From contig CAIXRA010000072.1 of assembly GCA_903921725.1 (NCBI GenBank), forward strand, positions 1 through 64,000: a DNA stretch of 64,000 nucleotides. Direction: 5' to 3'. Shown here in pieces: positions 17,805 to 24,887 of this stretch (position 1 is its first letter; each line of letters opens with the position of its first letter). Both the position numbers and the translations under genes were made by a program. The stretch comes from an uncultured Lentisphaerota bacterium (GTDB lineage: Bacteria > Verrucomicrobiota > Lentisphaeria > Oligosphaerales > CAITYL01). The notes below the pieces were generated by a model. It ran no database searches and was not told where the DNA came from. It saw only the letters and a list, made by a program, of their open reading frames with translations.

Positions 17805-18236
17805 TCAGCAGGGTGTGACGCCCTTTTTCAGGATGATGTTGCCGTACTTGGCCAGCTCGCCGGTCATGACGATGGCGAAGGCGGCCTTGGCGCGGTCGTA
17901 GAACGCGAAGCGGTCGATGCGCTGGATTTTGGCGAGCTTCGGCGCGTGCTTCCGGATTGGCTTGAGGTACGCCTTCTCCACTTCCGGATCGAGCTTGTCG
18001 CCCTTGACCGCGGCCATCATGATCAGCGGCGCGTCCACATAGGCGTCGAGTTCGAACAGCGGCAGGATGCCCTCGAGCAGCTCCGGGATGCGGATGCCGT
18101 CGGCGCGGAGCACCAGGCCGTTGAACGTCTCGCCGGGGAAATGCGCGTCGGCGAGCACGATCTCGTCGCCGTGCCCCATGCGGCAGAGGACGGAGAGCAG
18201 TTCGGGGCTGATGACGGGGGAGATGCCTTTCAGCAT
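17805..18236 (-). CDS. fucU: RbsD/FucU family sugar mutarotase, probably L-fucose mutarotase
   Basis: 143 residues from the ATG at 18236; the longer frame carries no family sequence. The family catalytic histidine region [16 protein letters not shown] is near the start. [22 protein letters not shown] follows, and the C terminus has [32 protein letters not shown]. The length and the [16 protein letters not shown] motif fit FucU better than RbsD. It interconverts anomers of fucose (or ribose) before phosphorylation or isomerisation. No fucose kinase or isomerase is nearby. It fits the host-glycan theme of the region. Confidence 0.85.
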   Translation of the reverse strand: MLKGISPVISPELLSVLCRMGHGDEIVLADAHFPGETFNGLVLRADGIRIPELLEGILPLFELDAYVDAPLIMMAAVKGDKLDPEVEKAYLKPIRKHAPKLAKIQRIDRFAFYDRAKAAFAIVMTGELAKYGNIILKKGVTPC

Positions 18237-18530
18237 GGAAGGAGGCTCTTTCGTTGCGGTGATGGACGAACCAGGTAGACGGACGGGGCATAACCTAACA
18301 CCGCCCGCACGGCGGGGCAACTGGAACGCAGAGGCAAGAACATTCAACGCTCAACGTTCAACGTCGGCCGGCCGGGATTGGCGCATGGGACGGGAGCGTG
18401 GGCGTCCCGCCCGCTTTCGACGGGCATCCTGCCCGGCGCATGAAATTGAAATGCAAAGGCGCGAAGGCGCAAAGAGCGCAGAACGTCCAACGCAAACCGT
18501 TCAATGCCTTTGCAACCCGGATTGCCGCCC
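18237..18530. repeat. Intergenic stretch of short-word repeats (families A, C and G)
   Basis: Contains family A words (AACATTCAACGCTCAACG, about 18340-18365), family G (GGGCGTCCCGCCCG, about 18396-18440) and family C (GCAAAGGCGCGAAGGCGC, about 18448-18481). No gene seen. Confidence 0.65.
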
Positions 18531-19577
18531 TCACCACTCCACGCCGAGCATGGTGCAGTTGATGCCGGAGCCGATGCCGAGCAGGGCGAGGCGCTGGCCG
18601 GGCTTGAGGCGGCCGGCCTGGACGGCGAGCGCGGCGGTGGCGGGGAGCGAGGCGGAGCCGCAGTTGCCCATGAATTCGACGGTGGGGAAATCCTTAGCCG
18701 TGTCGAGGCCGAGCCCGGCGTAGAGCCGGTCGCGGTGGACGCGGCCGACCTGGTGGGTGCAGACGACGTCGGGCGTCGCCTCGGTCCAGCCGAGCTCGCG
18801 CTTGAACTCCGCCCAGGCTGCCTGCGCCGTCTCGACCCCGCGCAGCAGCAGCTCCTCGGAATCGGTGGACATCAGCGGCCGGCTGCCATCGCCCATGCCG
18901 GAATCGCTGTTGCCCTGGCAGAGGTGGCTGAAGGCGGTGTTCGCCACGCTGGCGCCGCCGAGGAAGCGGTGCTTCGCGCGGCTGAGCGAGTCGTGGGTGA
19001 GCAGGACCGCGGCGGCGGCGGAGCCGATGGTCAGCGAAGCGAAGGCGTCCTTGAACTGCTGCCGGGTCATCGTCGTGTCGGCCAGCAGGTGCGCGACGGT
19101 GTTCTCCATCAGTGGCCGCGAATTCTCGCCGGAGACGACCAGCGCGGCGCGGATCTGCCCCAGCTCGATCATGTTCGCCGCCATGGTCATGCCGGAGAGC
19201 ACGCCGAGGCAGGCGTTGGAGATGTCGAAGTTCAGCGCGGAGCCGGGCAGCCCGAGCCGGCCGTGGACGATCGTCGAGGTCGCCGGCTCCAGGAAATCAC
19301 GGCAGACGGAGCAGTGGAAGAGCGCGCCGATCTCCGCCTTCGCGACGCCGGCCTGTTCCAGCGCGAGGGCGCCCGCCTCCGCGGCGGCCGTGCTCGGTCG
19401 GGTGCCGGCGGGCCAGACGCGGCGCTCGCGGATGCCGCTCATCAGCTCCAGGCGCCCGGCGGGCAGCTTCAGCCGCGCATAGACCGGCCCCAGGCGCGCC
19501 TCCAGCTCCGCCGAGGTCACGACCTCCGGCGGCAGGGCCGCGGCAAATGTTTCGATGCAGACGTGGCGGTAGAGCAT
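18531..19577 (-). CDS. oleA: OleA-type acyl-CoA condensing enzyme (head-to-head olefin synthesis)
   Basis: 348 residues of the thiolase fold, related to KAS III (FabH). The catalytic cysteine is in DISNACLGVLSGM (Cys123), the histidine in CTHQVGRVH and the asparagine in FMGNCGSAS. A glutamate in RDFLEPAT lies 26 residues before the cysteine, the same spacing as the OleA-specific Glu117/Cys143 pair of Xanthomonas OleA. The C terminus LALLGIGSGINCTM is also OleA-like. OleA joins two fatty acyl-CoAs to a beta-keto acid. OleD lies 8 kb away on the plus strand. A plain FabH is the alternative, but motif spacing favours OleA. Confidence 0.85.
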   Translation of the reverse strand: MLYRHVCIETFAAALPPEVVTSAELEARLGPVYARLKLPAGRLELMSGIRERRVWPAGTRPSTAAAEAGALALEQAGVAKAEIGALFHCSVCRDFLEPATSTIVHGRLGLPGSALNFDISNACLGVLSGMTMAANMIELGQIRAALVVSGENSRPLMENTVAHLLADTTMTRQQFKDAFASLTIGSAAAAVLLTHDSLSRAKHRFLGGASVANTAFSHLCQGNSDSGMGDGSRPLMSTDSEELLLRGVETAQAAWAEFKRELGWTEATPDVVCTHQVGRVHRDRLYAGLGLDTAKDFPTVEFMGNCGSASLPATAALAVQAGRLKPGQRLALLGIGSGINCTMLGVEW

Positions 19578-19590
19578 GGTTCCAAGACCG

Positions 19591-19641
19591 GTCGACGTTT
19601 CGTTTTGCGTTGCGTGTTTCGTGTTGCGTGTTGCGTGTTGT
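19591..19641. repeat. Short-word repeat, family B
   Basis: TTTCGTTTTGCGTTGCGTG-type words directly upstream of the oleA start, in the interval between oleA and the divergent nahK promoter. Confidence 0.65.
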
Positions 19642-19754
19642 CCGGCACATGAACCGGGAGACACGGGGCACGGAACGGGGATAGCATACACGGCGGGAAA
19701 AGGGTTGCAACCGGCGGCGGGGACGGGGTGCGGCCCCACTTTTTCAGGGCTGTC

Positions 19755-19801
19755 TTGCAAACGTTTTCGGGAAAGGTAAAGTAAAGCTGAGTTAAACGTT
19801 T
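19755..19801 (+). promoter_or_regulatory. nahK promoter with two LacI-type operator cores
   Basis: TTGCAA (19755-19760) and TAAAGT (19777-19782) are 16 bases apart. The core AAACGTTT, typical of LacI-family operators, occurs at 19759-19766 inside the promoter and again at 19794-19801, with centres 35 bases apart. A 13-base tandem duplication (GTTTTATCCGCAA twice) follows directly. A LacI-family gene lies downstream at 23.7 kb. Confidence 0.55.
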
Positions 19802-19837
19802 TATCCGCAAGTTTTATCCGCAACACGAGGTGGGATC

Positions 19838-20947
19838 ATGGCTGACGCGAAGGCATACGATTTGAAGGCGGTTGGCGCGAGTTTCTGCATCTACGGCGAC
19901 TTCCTCGCGGGCGGGCGCTACGGCTCCGGCCACATCAACGACACCTTCGCCATCACCTACGACCAGGCTGGCACGAAGATCCGCTACATCCTGCAGCGCA
20001 TCAATCACAACATCTTCAAAAATCCGGTGGCCGTGATGGAGAACATCCAGCGCGTCACCGCGCACCTCGGCGCGAAGATGGCCGGAAAGCCGGAAGGCTC
20101 CCGCCACATCCTGACGCTGGTTCCGGCGCGCGACGGCAGGCCGTATTTCCAGGACGCCGCGGGCAACACCTGGCGCTGCTATCTCTTCATCGAAAAGGCG
20201 ACGACCTACGATATCATCACCGGCGTGGAACAGGCCCGCAAGGCCGCCGGCTCGTTCGGCGCGTTCCAGGGGCTGCTGGTGGACCTGCCGGGACGCCTGC
20301 ATGAGACCATCCCGAACTTCCACAACACGGAAAGCCGTTTTGAGGCGCTGGAGAAGGCAATCGCGGCGGATGCGGCCGGCCGCGCCAAGCTCTGCCAGCC
20401 GGAGATTGAGTTTGCGCTGAAGCACAAGCATCTGGCCTCCGCCCTGCTCGACCTGCAGCGCAAGGGGTTGGTGCCGGAGCGCGTCACCCACAACGACACC
20501 AAGCTCAACAACGTCATGCTCGATGATGCCACCGGCGAGGGGATCTGCGTGATCGACCTCGACACGGTCATGCCCGGCCTGGCGCTGCACGACTTCGGCG
20601 ACATGATCCGCACCGCCACCAGCCCCGCGGCCGAGGACGAGCAGGATCTTTCCAAGGTCACCATGCGCATGCCGTACTTCGAGGCGCTGGTGCAGGGCTA
20701 CCTCTCCACCGCCGGCAGCTTCCTGAACCAGACCGAGAAGGACAACCTCGCGCTGGGCGGCCAGATCCTCACCTTCGAGTGCGGCATCCGCTTCCTCGCC
20801 GACTTCCTCGCCGGCGACGTGTACTTCAAAGTGCACAAGGAGAACCACAACCTCCACCGCTGCCGCACCCAGTTCAAGCTCGCCGCCGACATCGGCGCGA
20901 AGCTGGACGCGATGAACGCGCTGGTGAAGACGCTGGATAAGAAGTGA
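19838..20947 (+). CDS. nahK: N-acetylhexosamine 1-kinase-like phosphotransferase
   Basis: 369 residues of the aminoglycoside-phosphotransferase fold. The N-terminal GGRYGSGHINDTFAI and YILQRINHNIFKNP match NahK-type kinases. The catalytic loop is VTHNDTKLNNVMLDD and the metal-binding motif is VIDLDTVMPGLALHDFGDMIR. In Bifidobacterium, NahK phosphorylates GlcNAc or GalNAc at C1 in the lacto-N-biose/galacto-N-biose pathway. The neighbouring UDP-sugar epimerase and nucleotidyltransferase supply the next steps. GAGGTGGG precedes the start. Substrate choice (GalNAc, GlcNAc or another hexose) is inference. Confidence 0.82.
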   Translation: MADAKAYDLKAVGASFCIYGDFLAGGRYGSGHINDTFAITYDQAGTKIRYILQRINHNIFKNPVAVMENIQRVTAHLGAKMAGKPEGSRHILTLVPARDGRPYFQDAAGNTWRCYLFIEKATTYDIITGVEQARKAAGSFGAFQGLLVDLPGRLHETIPNFHNTESRFEALEKAIAADAAGRAKLCQPEIEFALKHKHLASALLDLQRKGLVPERVTHNDTKLNNVMLDDATGEGICVIDLDTVMPGLALHDFGDMIRTATSPAAEDEQDLSKVTMRMPYFEALVQGYLSTAGSFLNQTEKDNLALGGQILTFECGIRFLADFLAGDVYFKVHKENHNLHRCRTQFKLAADIGAKLDAMNALVKTLDKK

Positions 20948-20957
20948 GACTGTTTTT

Positions 20958-21035
20958 CGATAACCGTCGATAACCGTCGATAGCCGTCGAGGGCCGGCGG
21001 CGGGCATCGGCGGACATCGAAGGTTGTCGAAAACA
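20958..21035. repeat. Tandem short-word repeat, family E (TAACCGTCGA)
   Basis: The ten-base unit TAACCGTCGA or TAGCCGTCGA repeats three times, followed by degenerate words (CATCGGCGGACATCGAAGG). It fills the gap between nahK and the epimerase gene. A degenerate relative is at 22560-22650. The units are too short and unspaced for a CRISPR array. Confidence 0.7.
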
Positions 21036-21066
21036 CCCTCTCCCATTTCCCTCAAAGGAGCCCCCC

Positions 21067-22005
21067 ATGTCCCAAGATCTCTATCTCATCACCGGCGGCG
21101 CCGGATTCATCGGTTCGCACATCGCGGAGGCGCTGTTGGAGCGCGGCGGCAAGGTCCGCATCTTCGACGACCTCTCCTCGGGGCACCTCGAGAACCTGGC
21201 GTCGTTCAAGGACCGCGTCGAGTTCGTCAAGGGCGACGTCCGCGACGCCATCGCGCTCACCCAGGCCATGAAAGGCGTGCGCTACGTCTACCACGAAGCC
21301 GCGCTGGTCTCCGTGTTCGACTCCGTCGAGCGCCCGCTGGACAACAACGACATCAACATCACCGGCACGCTGAACGTGCTCCGCGCCGCCAAGGCCGCCG
21401 GCGCCCAGCGCCTGCTCATCGCCAGCTCCGCGGCGAACTACGGCAACAACCCGGAACTCCCGAAGCGCGAGAACATGCTCCCCGAGCCGGAATCGCCGTA
21501 CGCCATCGGCAAGATCGTCGGCGAGTACTACCTGCGCATCTTCAGCTCGCTCTACGGCCTGGAGACCGTCTCCCTGCGCTACTTCAACGTGTTCGGCCCG
21601 CGGCAGGACCCGCGCTCGATGTACTCCGGCGTGATCTCGAAGTTCACCGACGTGCTGGCCAAGGGGCAGACGCCGATGATTTTCGGCGACGGCGGGCAGA
21701 CGCGCGACTTCGTGTTCGTCAAGGACGTCGTCCAGGCGAACATCCTGGCGATGCACTCCGACAAGGTCGGCAAGGGCGAGGTCTTCAACGTCGGCACCGG
21801 CCGCAAGGCGTCGCTGCTCGACCTGTTGGACGCGCTCTGCGACGCGTTCGGCGTCAAGGTCCAGCCGGTCTTCAAGGAAGCGCGCGCCGGCGACATCCGC
21901 CACTCGCTCTCCGACATCACCAAGATCCGCACCACGCTGGGCTACGAGCCGAAGTACACACTGCACCAGGGGTTGAAGGCACTCGTGGATTCCGTCAGGA
22001 AGTGA
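21067..22005 (+). CDS. NAD-dependent UDP-sugar 4-epimerase (extended SDR)
   Basis: 312 residues. The NAD site is TGGAGFIGSH (GxxGxxG). Further motifs: FDDLSSGHLEN, the catalytic serine region IASSAANYG, the catalytic YAIGK (YxxxK), RYFNVFGPRQDP and the PMIFGDGGQTRDFVFVKDVV segment. The combination is typical of UDP-glucose/UDP-N-acetylglucosamine 4-epimerases. Between a HexNAc kinase and a nucleotidyltransferase, the expected job is interconversion of UDP-GalNAc and UDP-GlcNAc (or UDP-Gal and UDP-Glc). AAAGGAG precedes the start. Exact substrate cannot be fixed by sequence alone. Confidence 0.87.
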   Translation: MSQDLYLITGGAGFIGSHIAEALLERGGKVRIFDDLSSGHLENLASFKDRVEFVKGDVRDAIALTQAMKGVRYVYHEAALVSVFDSVERPLDNNDINITGTLNVLRAAKAAGAQRLLIASSAANYGNNPELPKRENMLPEPESPYAIGKIVGEYYLRIFSSLYGLETVSLRYFNVFGPRQDPRSMYSGVISKFTDVLAKGQTPMIFGDGGQTRDFVFVKDVVQANILAMHSDKVGKGEVFNVGTGRKASLLDLLDALCDAFGVKVQPVFKEARAGDIRHSLSDITKIRTTLGYEPKYTLHQGLKALVDSVRK

Positions 22006-22021
22006 AGGGGAAGGCCGTCGG

Positions 22022-22100
22022 TGTTCAGTCTGTAGGCTGTTAGGTTGGGAAAGATAAACACAAACCTTCAGCCTATAGCCTACAGTCTATAGCCTGCTCC
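22022..22100. repeat. Short-word inverted repeat, family F (TATAGCCTACAG)
   Basis: CAGTCTGTAGGCTGTTAGG and the reverse-related CAGCCTATAGCCTACAG lie around a short spacer, so the RNA could fold into a hairpin. It separates the epimerase gene from the phosphatase-like gene. Confidence 0.6.
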
Positions 22101-22113
22101 GGGAAAACACGAC

Positions 22114-22512
22114 ATGCCGATCAACGTCTTATTCGTGTGTGGCAGGAACCGGCGGCGCAGCCCCACGGCCGAAAAAATCTTCCGCACTGATTACCGGATC
22201 AACCCGCGCTCGGCCGGAACCTCGGAAGAGAGCAAGCGGCGGCTGCAGGCGGCGGATTTCGCGTGGGCTGATCTCGTGGTCTGCATGGAGCGCAAATACG
22301 TGGCAAGAATAAAGACGCTGTTTCCCCGCGTCGAGAAGATGCCGCCAATCGAATGCCTCAACATTCCCGACAAATACATCTTCATGGAGCCCGCGCTGGT
22401 CACCCAACTGCGCGAGGGGATGGACGAGGTGCTGGAAAATTACCACGCTGATCGCGACGCGGAGAAGGCGGCGGCCGAAGAGGGGACCGAAGTGAAGACC
22501 GGGGAAGAGTAG
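22114..22512 (+). CDS. Low-molecular-weight protein tyrosine phosphatase-like protein
   Basis: 132 residues. The P-loop is VCGRNRRRSPTAE: Cys9 to Arg15 gives the CX5R signature, followed by the SPTAE of the small COG4551-type branch of LMW-PTPs. A conserved acidic motif (CMERKYVARIKTLFP, later NIPDKY) stands where the family general acid lies. It is shorter than classical LMW-PTPs and has an acidic tail. Substrate unknown. Its place inside the amino-sugar gene block suggests co-transcription, though the ribosome-binding site is weak. Confidence 0.75.
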   Translation: MPINVLFVCGRNRRRSPTAEKIFRTDYRINPRSAGTSEESKRRLQAADFAWADLVVCMERKYVARIKTLFPRVEKMPPIECLNIPDKYIFMEPALVTQLREGMDEVLENYHADRDAEKAAAEEGTEVKTGEE

Positions 22513-22559
22513 AGGGGAAGTGGCGCGGGCGCTGGGGAAGCCGAAGGAAGGGAAACGGA

Positions 22560-22650
22560 AAACTCTCGATAGCACCTTCGGCGTCGACAGCGTCGAAAAT
22601 ACGATGGATGCCGATGGGTATCGAAGGCTCTCGACGGGTATCGAAAATCT
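22560..22650. repeat. Degenerate short-word repeat, family E
   Basis: Contains CTCTCGATAGCACCTTCGG, GTCGACAGCGTCGAAAAT and GGGTATCGAAGGCTCTCGAC words. It lies between the phosphatase-like gene and the nucleotidyltransferase gene. Confidence 0.55.
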
Positions 22651-22678
22651 GTTAAATCCAATGAAGGAGTAACCACCC

Positions 22679-23596
22679 ATGACAACCAAACCGACACTCG
22701 TAGTCCTGGCCGCGGGCATGGGGAGCCGTTACGGCGGGCTCAAGCAGATCGACCCGATCGGGCCGAACGGCGAGATCGTGATTGATTACTCGGTGTTCGA
22801 CGCGATCCGGGCCGGGTTCGGCAAGGTCGTGTTCGTCATCCGCCACGACATCGAGGAGGCGTTCAAGGCGAGCATCGAGCCGCACGTCAAAGGCAGGCTG
22901 CCGATCGAGTACGCCTACCAGGACCTCAACGACCTGCCCGGCGGCTTCAAGCTGCCGGAGGGGCGCACGAAGCCGTGGGGCACGGGCCAGGCGGTGTGGG
23001 CCTGCCGCAACGTGGTGAACGAACCGTTCGGCATCATCAACGCGGACGACTTCTACGGCCGCAGTTCCTACGGGCATCTGTCGGCGCTGCTGCAGGCGCT
23101 GGACGCGAAGGCGTGCCAGGCGTGCATCGTGCCGTTCACGCTGCGGAACACGCTCTCGGAAAACGGGACGGTCTCGCGCGGCGTCTGCCAGTTCGCGGCG
23201 GACGGTTCGCTGACCTCCGTGGTCGAGCGCACGACGATCGCGAAGGACGGCCAGGGCGGCGCGAAGTTCGAGGAGGCCGGGCAGTGGTTCCCGCTGACGG
23301 GCGACGAGCCGGTCTCGATGAACATGTGGGGGTTCACGGCGCCGGTGTTCCCGGAGATCGAGCGGCTGTTCATCGAATTCCTGAAAGTGTCCGGCACGTC
23401 GCCCAAGGCGGAATTCTACATCCCGACGGTGGTGGACATGCTGATCCGCGAGAAGGCGATGAAGGTTCCCGGCAAGGCGACAAACGAGCAGTGGTTCGGC
23501 GTGACCTATCCGGAGGACAAGCCGGTGGTCGTCGCCGGCGTGAAGGAGCTGATCGGCAAGGGCGTGTACGGCGCGGATCTGTGGAAGGGGAAGTGA
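22679..23596 (+). CDS. Sugar-1-phosphate nucleotidyltransferase
   Basis: 305 residues of the NTP-transferase fold. The nucleotide-binding motif is VLAAGMGSRYGGLKQIDPIGP. The metal-binding aspartates are in INADDFYG. PWGTGQAVW and MNMWGFTAPVFPEIERLF match nucleotidyltransferases of this branch, and NGTVSRGVC sits in the substrate region. It should couple a sugar 1-phosphate to UTP; next to a NahK-type kinase the likely product is UDP-HexNAc or UDP-Gal. AAGGAG precedes the start by 9 bases. Nucleotide and sugar specificity are inferred. Confidence 0.82.
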   Translation: MTTKPTLVVLAAGMGSRYGGLKQIDPIGPNGEIVIDYSVFDAIRAGFGKVVFVIRHDIEEAFKASIEPHVKGRLPIEYAYQDLNDLPGGFKLPEGRTKPWGTGQAVWACRNVVNEPFGIINADDFYGRSSYGHLSALLQALDAKACQACIVPFTLRNTLSENGTVSRGVCQFAADGSLTSVVERTTIAKDGQGGAKFEEAGQWFPLTGDEPVSMNMWGFTAPVFPEIERLFIEFLKVSGTSPKAEFYIPTVVDMLIREKAMKVPGKATNEQWFGVTYPEDKPVVVAGVKELIGKGVYGADLWKGK

Positions 23597-23622
23597 GCGA
23601 AGGGTGGCGCAACGCATCGACC

Positions 23623-23666
23623 GATCGGACGGATCGGACCGATCCGTCGGATCCGTCTGATCAGAC
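23623..23666. repeat. Short-word repeat, family D (GATCGGACGGATCGG)
   Basis: Palindromic reiteration of CGGATCGGACCGATCCG-like words between the nucleotidyltransferase and lacI-type genes. It could fold strongly in RNA. Related to 9906-9944. Confidence 0.65.
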
Positions 23667-23687
23667 AGCCGCACCCCTGAGATTCCC

Positions 23688-24746
23688 ATGAAAAAGCCAG
23701 TCAACACAACCACGGCGCGAATCGCGGCGAAGAAGCCGCGCCGGATCGGCATCCGCGATGTCGCGAAGAAAGCGGGCGTCTCCTGCGCCGCGGTGTCGCG
23801 CGTGCTGAACCGCGGCCCGATCCGCATCAGCGACGCCAAGCGCGCGGCGATTGAGAAGGCCGCACGGGTGCTGCGCTACGTCCCGCACGCCGGCGCCCGC
23901 CGCCTCTGCCGCCAACGCACGGAGACCATCGGCATCGTTTTCCCGCACGCGGAGACGGCGCTGTCGCACGCCTATCTGACGGAGATGCTCCGGCACATCG
24001 CGGACGTGGCGCGGCGCAAGGGCTACGACCTGCTGCTGGAGTTCAGCCGCGACCCGGCCACCGCCGCCGCCGACCGCGGGCGCACCGACGGCCTGATCTT
24101 CGTCCCCGAGCGCGACACGCCGCCGGCGGTGTTCCAAGCCTGGCAGGAAGCCGGCGCGCCGTACATGGTGCTGGGCGGCGCCTTCGCCAAGGTCAAACCC
24201 GAATTTTTCGTGGACGTGGACGTGCTCTCGGGGATGCGCGTCATGACGCAGCATCTGCTGGAGATGGGGCACCGGCGCCTGGCCTTCCTCGCCGGCATCC
24301 GCAGCCCGGAGAAGCTGCACGGATTCGGCGAGGCGATGGTCATGGCCGGCATCCGGCCGAACCCAGCCTGGAGCGAGGTCTGCGGCCTGGAGATGGCCGG
24401 CATCGAAAAGGCCCTCGACCGCCTGCTGAAGGGGCCGGCAAGCGAACGCCCGACGGCCATCGCGGCGGCCAACGACGAGCTGGCAATCCGCATCATCCAC
24501 TCGCTGAACCGGCGCGGCCTGCGGGTGCCGGCCGACATCTCGGTGGCCGGGTTCGACGACATCGAGATTGCGGAGCGCTTCACGCCGGCGCTGACCACCA
24601 TGCGGATTCCGCTGGCGGAGATGGCGGAACGCGGCGTGCTGCACCTGGCCGGGCAGATCGAGTCGGGCAGCCGGACGCAGATGCACTGCCTGCTGCCGGC
24701 GACGCTGGTGGAGCGGGAATCGGCCGCGCCGCCGCCGGCGGCGTAA
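23688..24746 (+). CDS. LacI-family transcriptional regulator
   Basis: 352 residues. A basic N-terminal extension is followed by the helix-turn-helix IRDVAKKAGVSCAAVSRVLNRG and the hinge-region motif KRAAIEKAARVLRYVPHAGARRL. The periplasmic-binding-protein-like effector domain covers about 75-340, with the terminal motif PADISVAGFDDIEIAERFTPALTTMRIP. It is the only specific regulator in the amino-sugar block. The two AAACGTTT sites at the nahK promoter and a GAACGTTT at 24774-24781 before the GH36-like gene are its likely operators. The inducer is unknown, probably a glycan-derived sugar or sugar phosphate. Confidence 0.93.
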   Translation: MKKPVNTTTARIAAKKPRRIGIRDVAKKAGVSCAAVSRVLNRGPIRISDAKRAAIEKAARVLRYVPHAGARRLCRQRTETIGIVFPHAETALSHAYLTEMLRHIADVARRKGYDLLLEFSRDPATAAADRGRTDGLIFVPERDTPPAVFQAWQEAGAPYMVLGGAFAKVKPEFFVDVDVLSGMRVMTQHLLEMGHRRLAFLAGIRSPEKLHGFGEAMVMAGIRPNPAWSEVCGLEMAGIEKALDRLLKGPASERPTAIAAANDELAIRIIHSLNRRGLRVPADISVAGFDDIEIAERFTPALTTMRIPLAEMAERGVLHLAGQIESGSRTQMHCLLPATLVERESAAPPPAA

Positions 24747-24887
24747 ACCGGACGGAAGAACGGAAAAACGGAAGAACGTTTATCAGGCATGCAACTTTTT
24801 CCGGAGGCCGGTTTCCAAGCGATGAACCGTTTAACCAAAACTGCGGCCGAAAACCCGGCCCGCACCAGCAGAAAAGGAAGAGGTACC

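Noticed and set aside
20958..21000. Possible CRISPR-like array
   Set aside because: Units are only 10 bases, directly adjacent and without spacers; no cas genes in the window.
22114..22512. ArsC-type arsenate reductase
   Set aside because: The P-loop resembles the LMW-PTP fold, but the family CX5R-SPTAE form with basic RRR and the absence of the paired downstream cysteines argue against ArsC.
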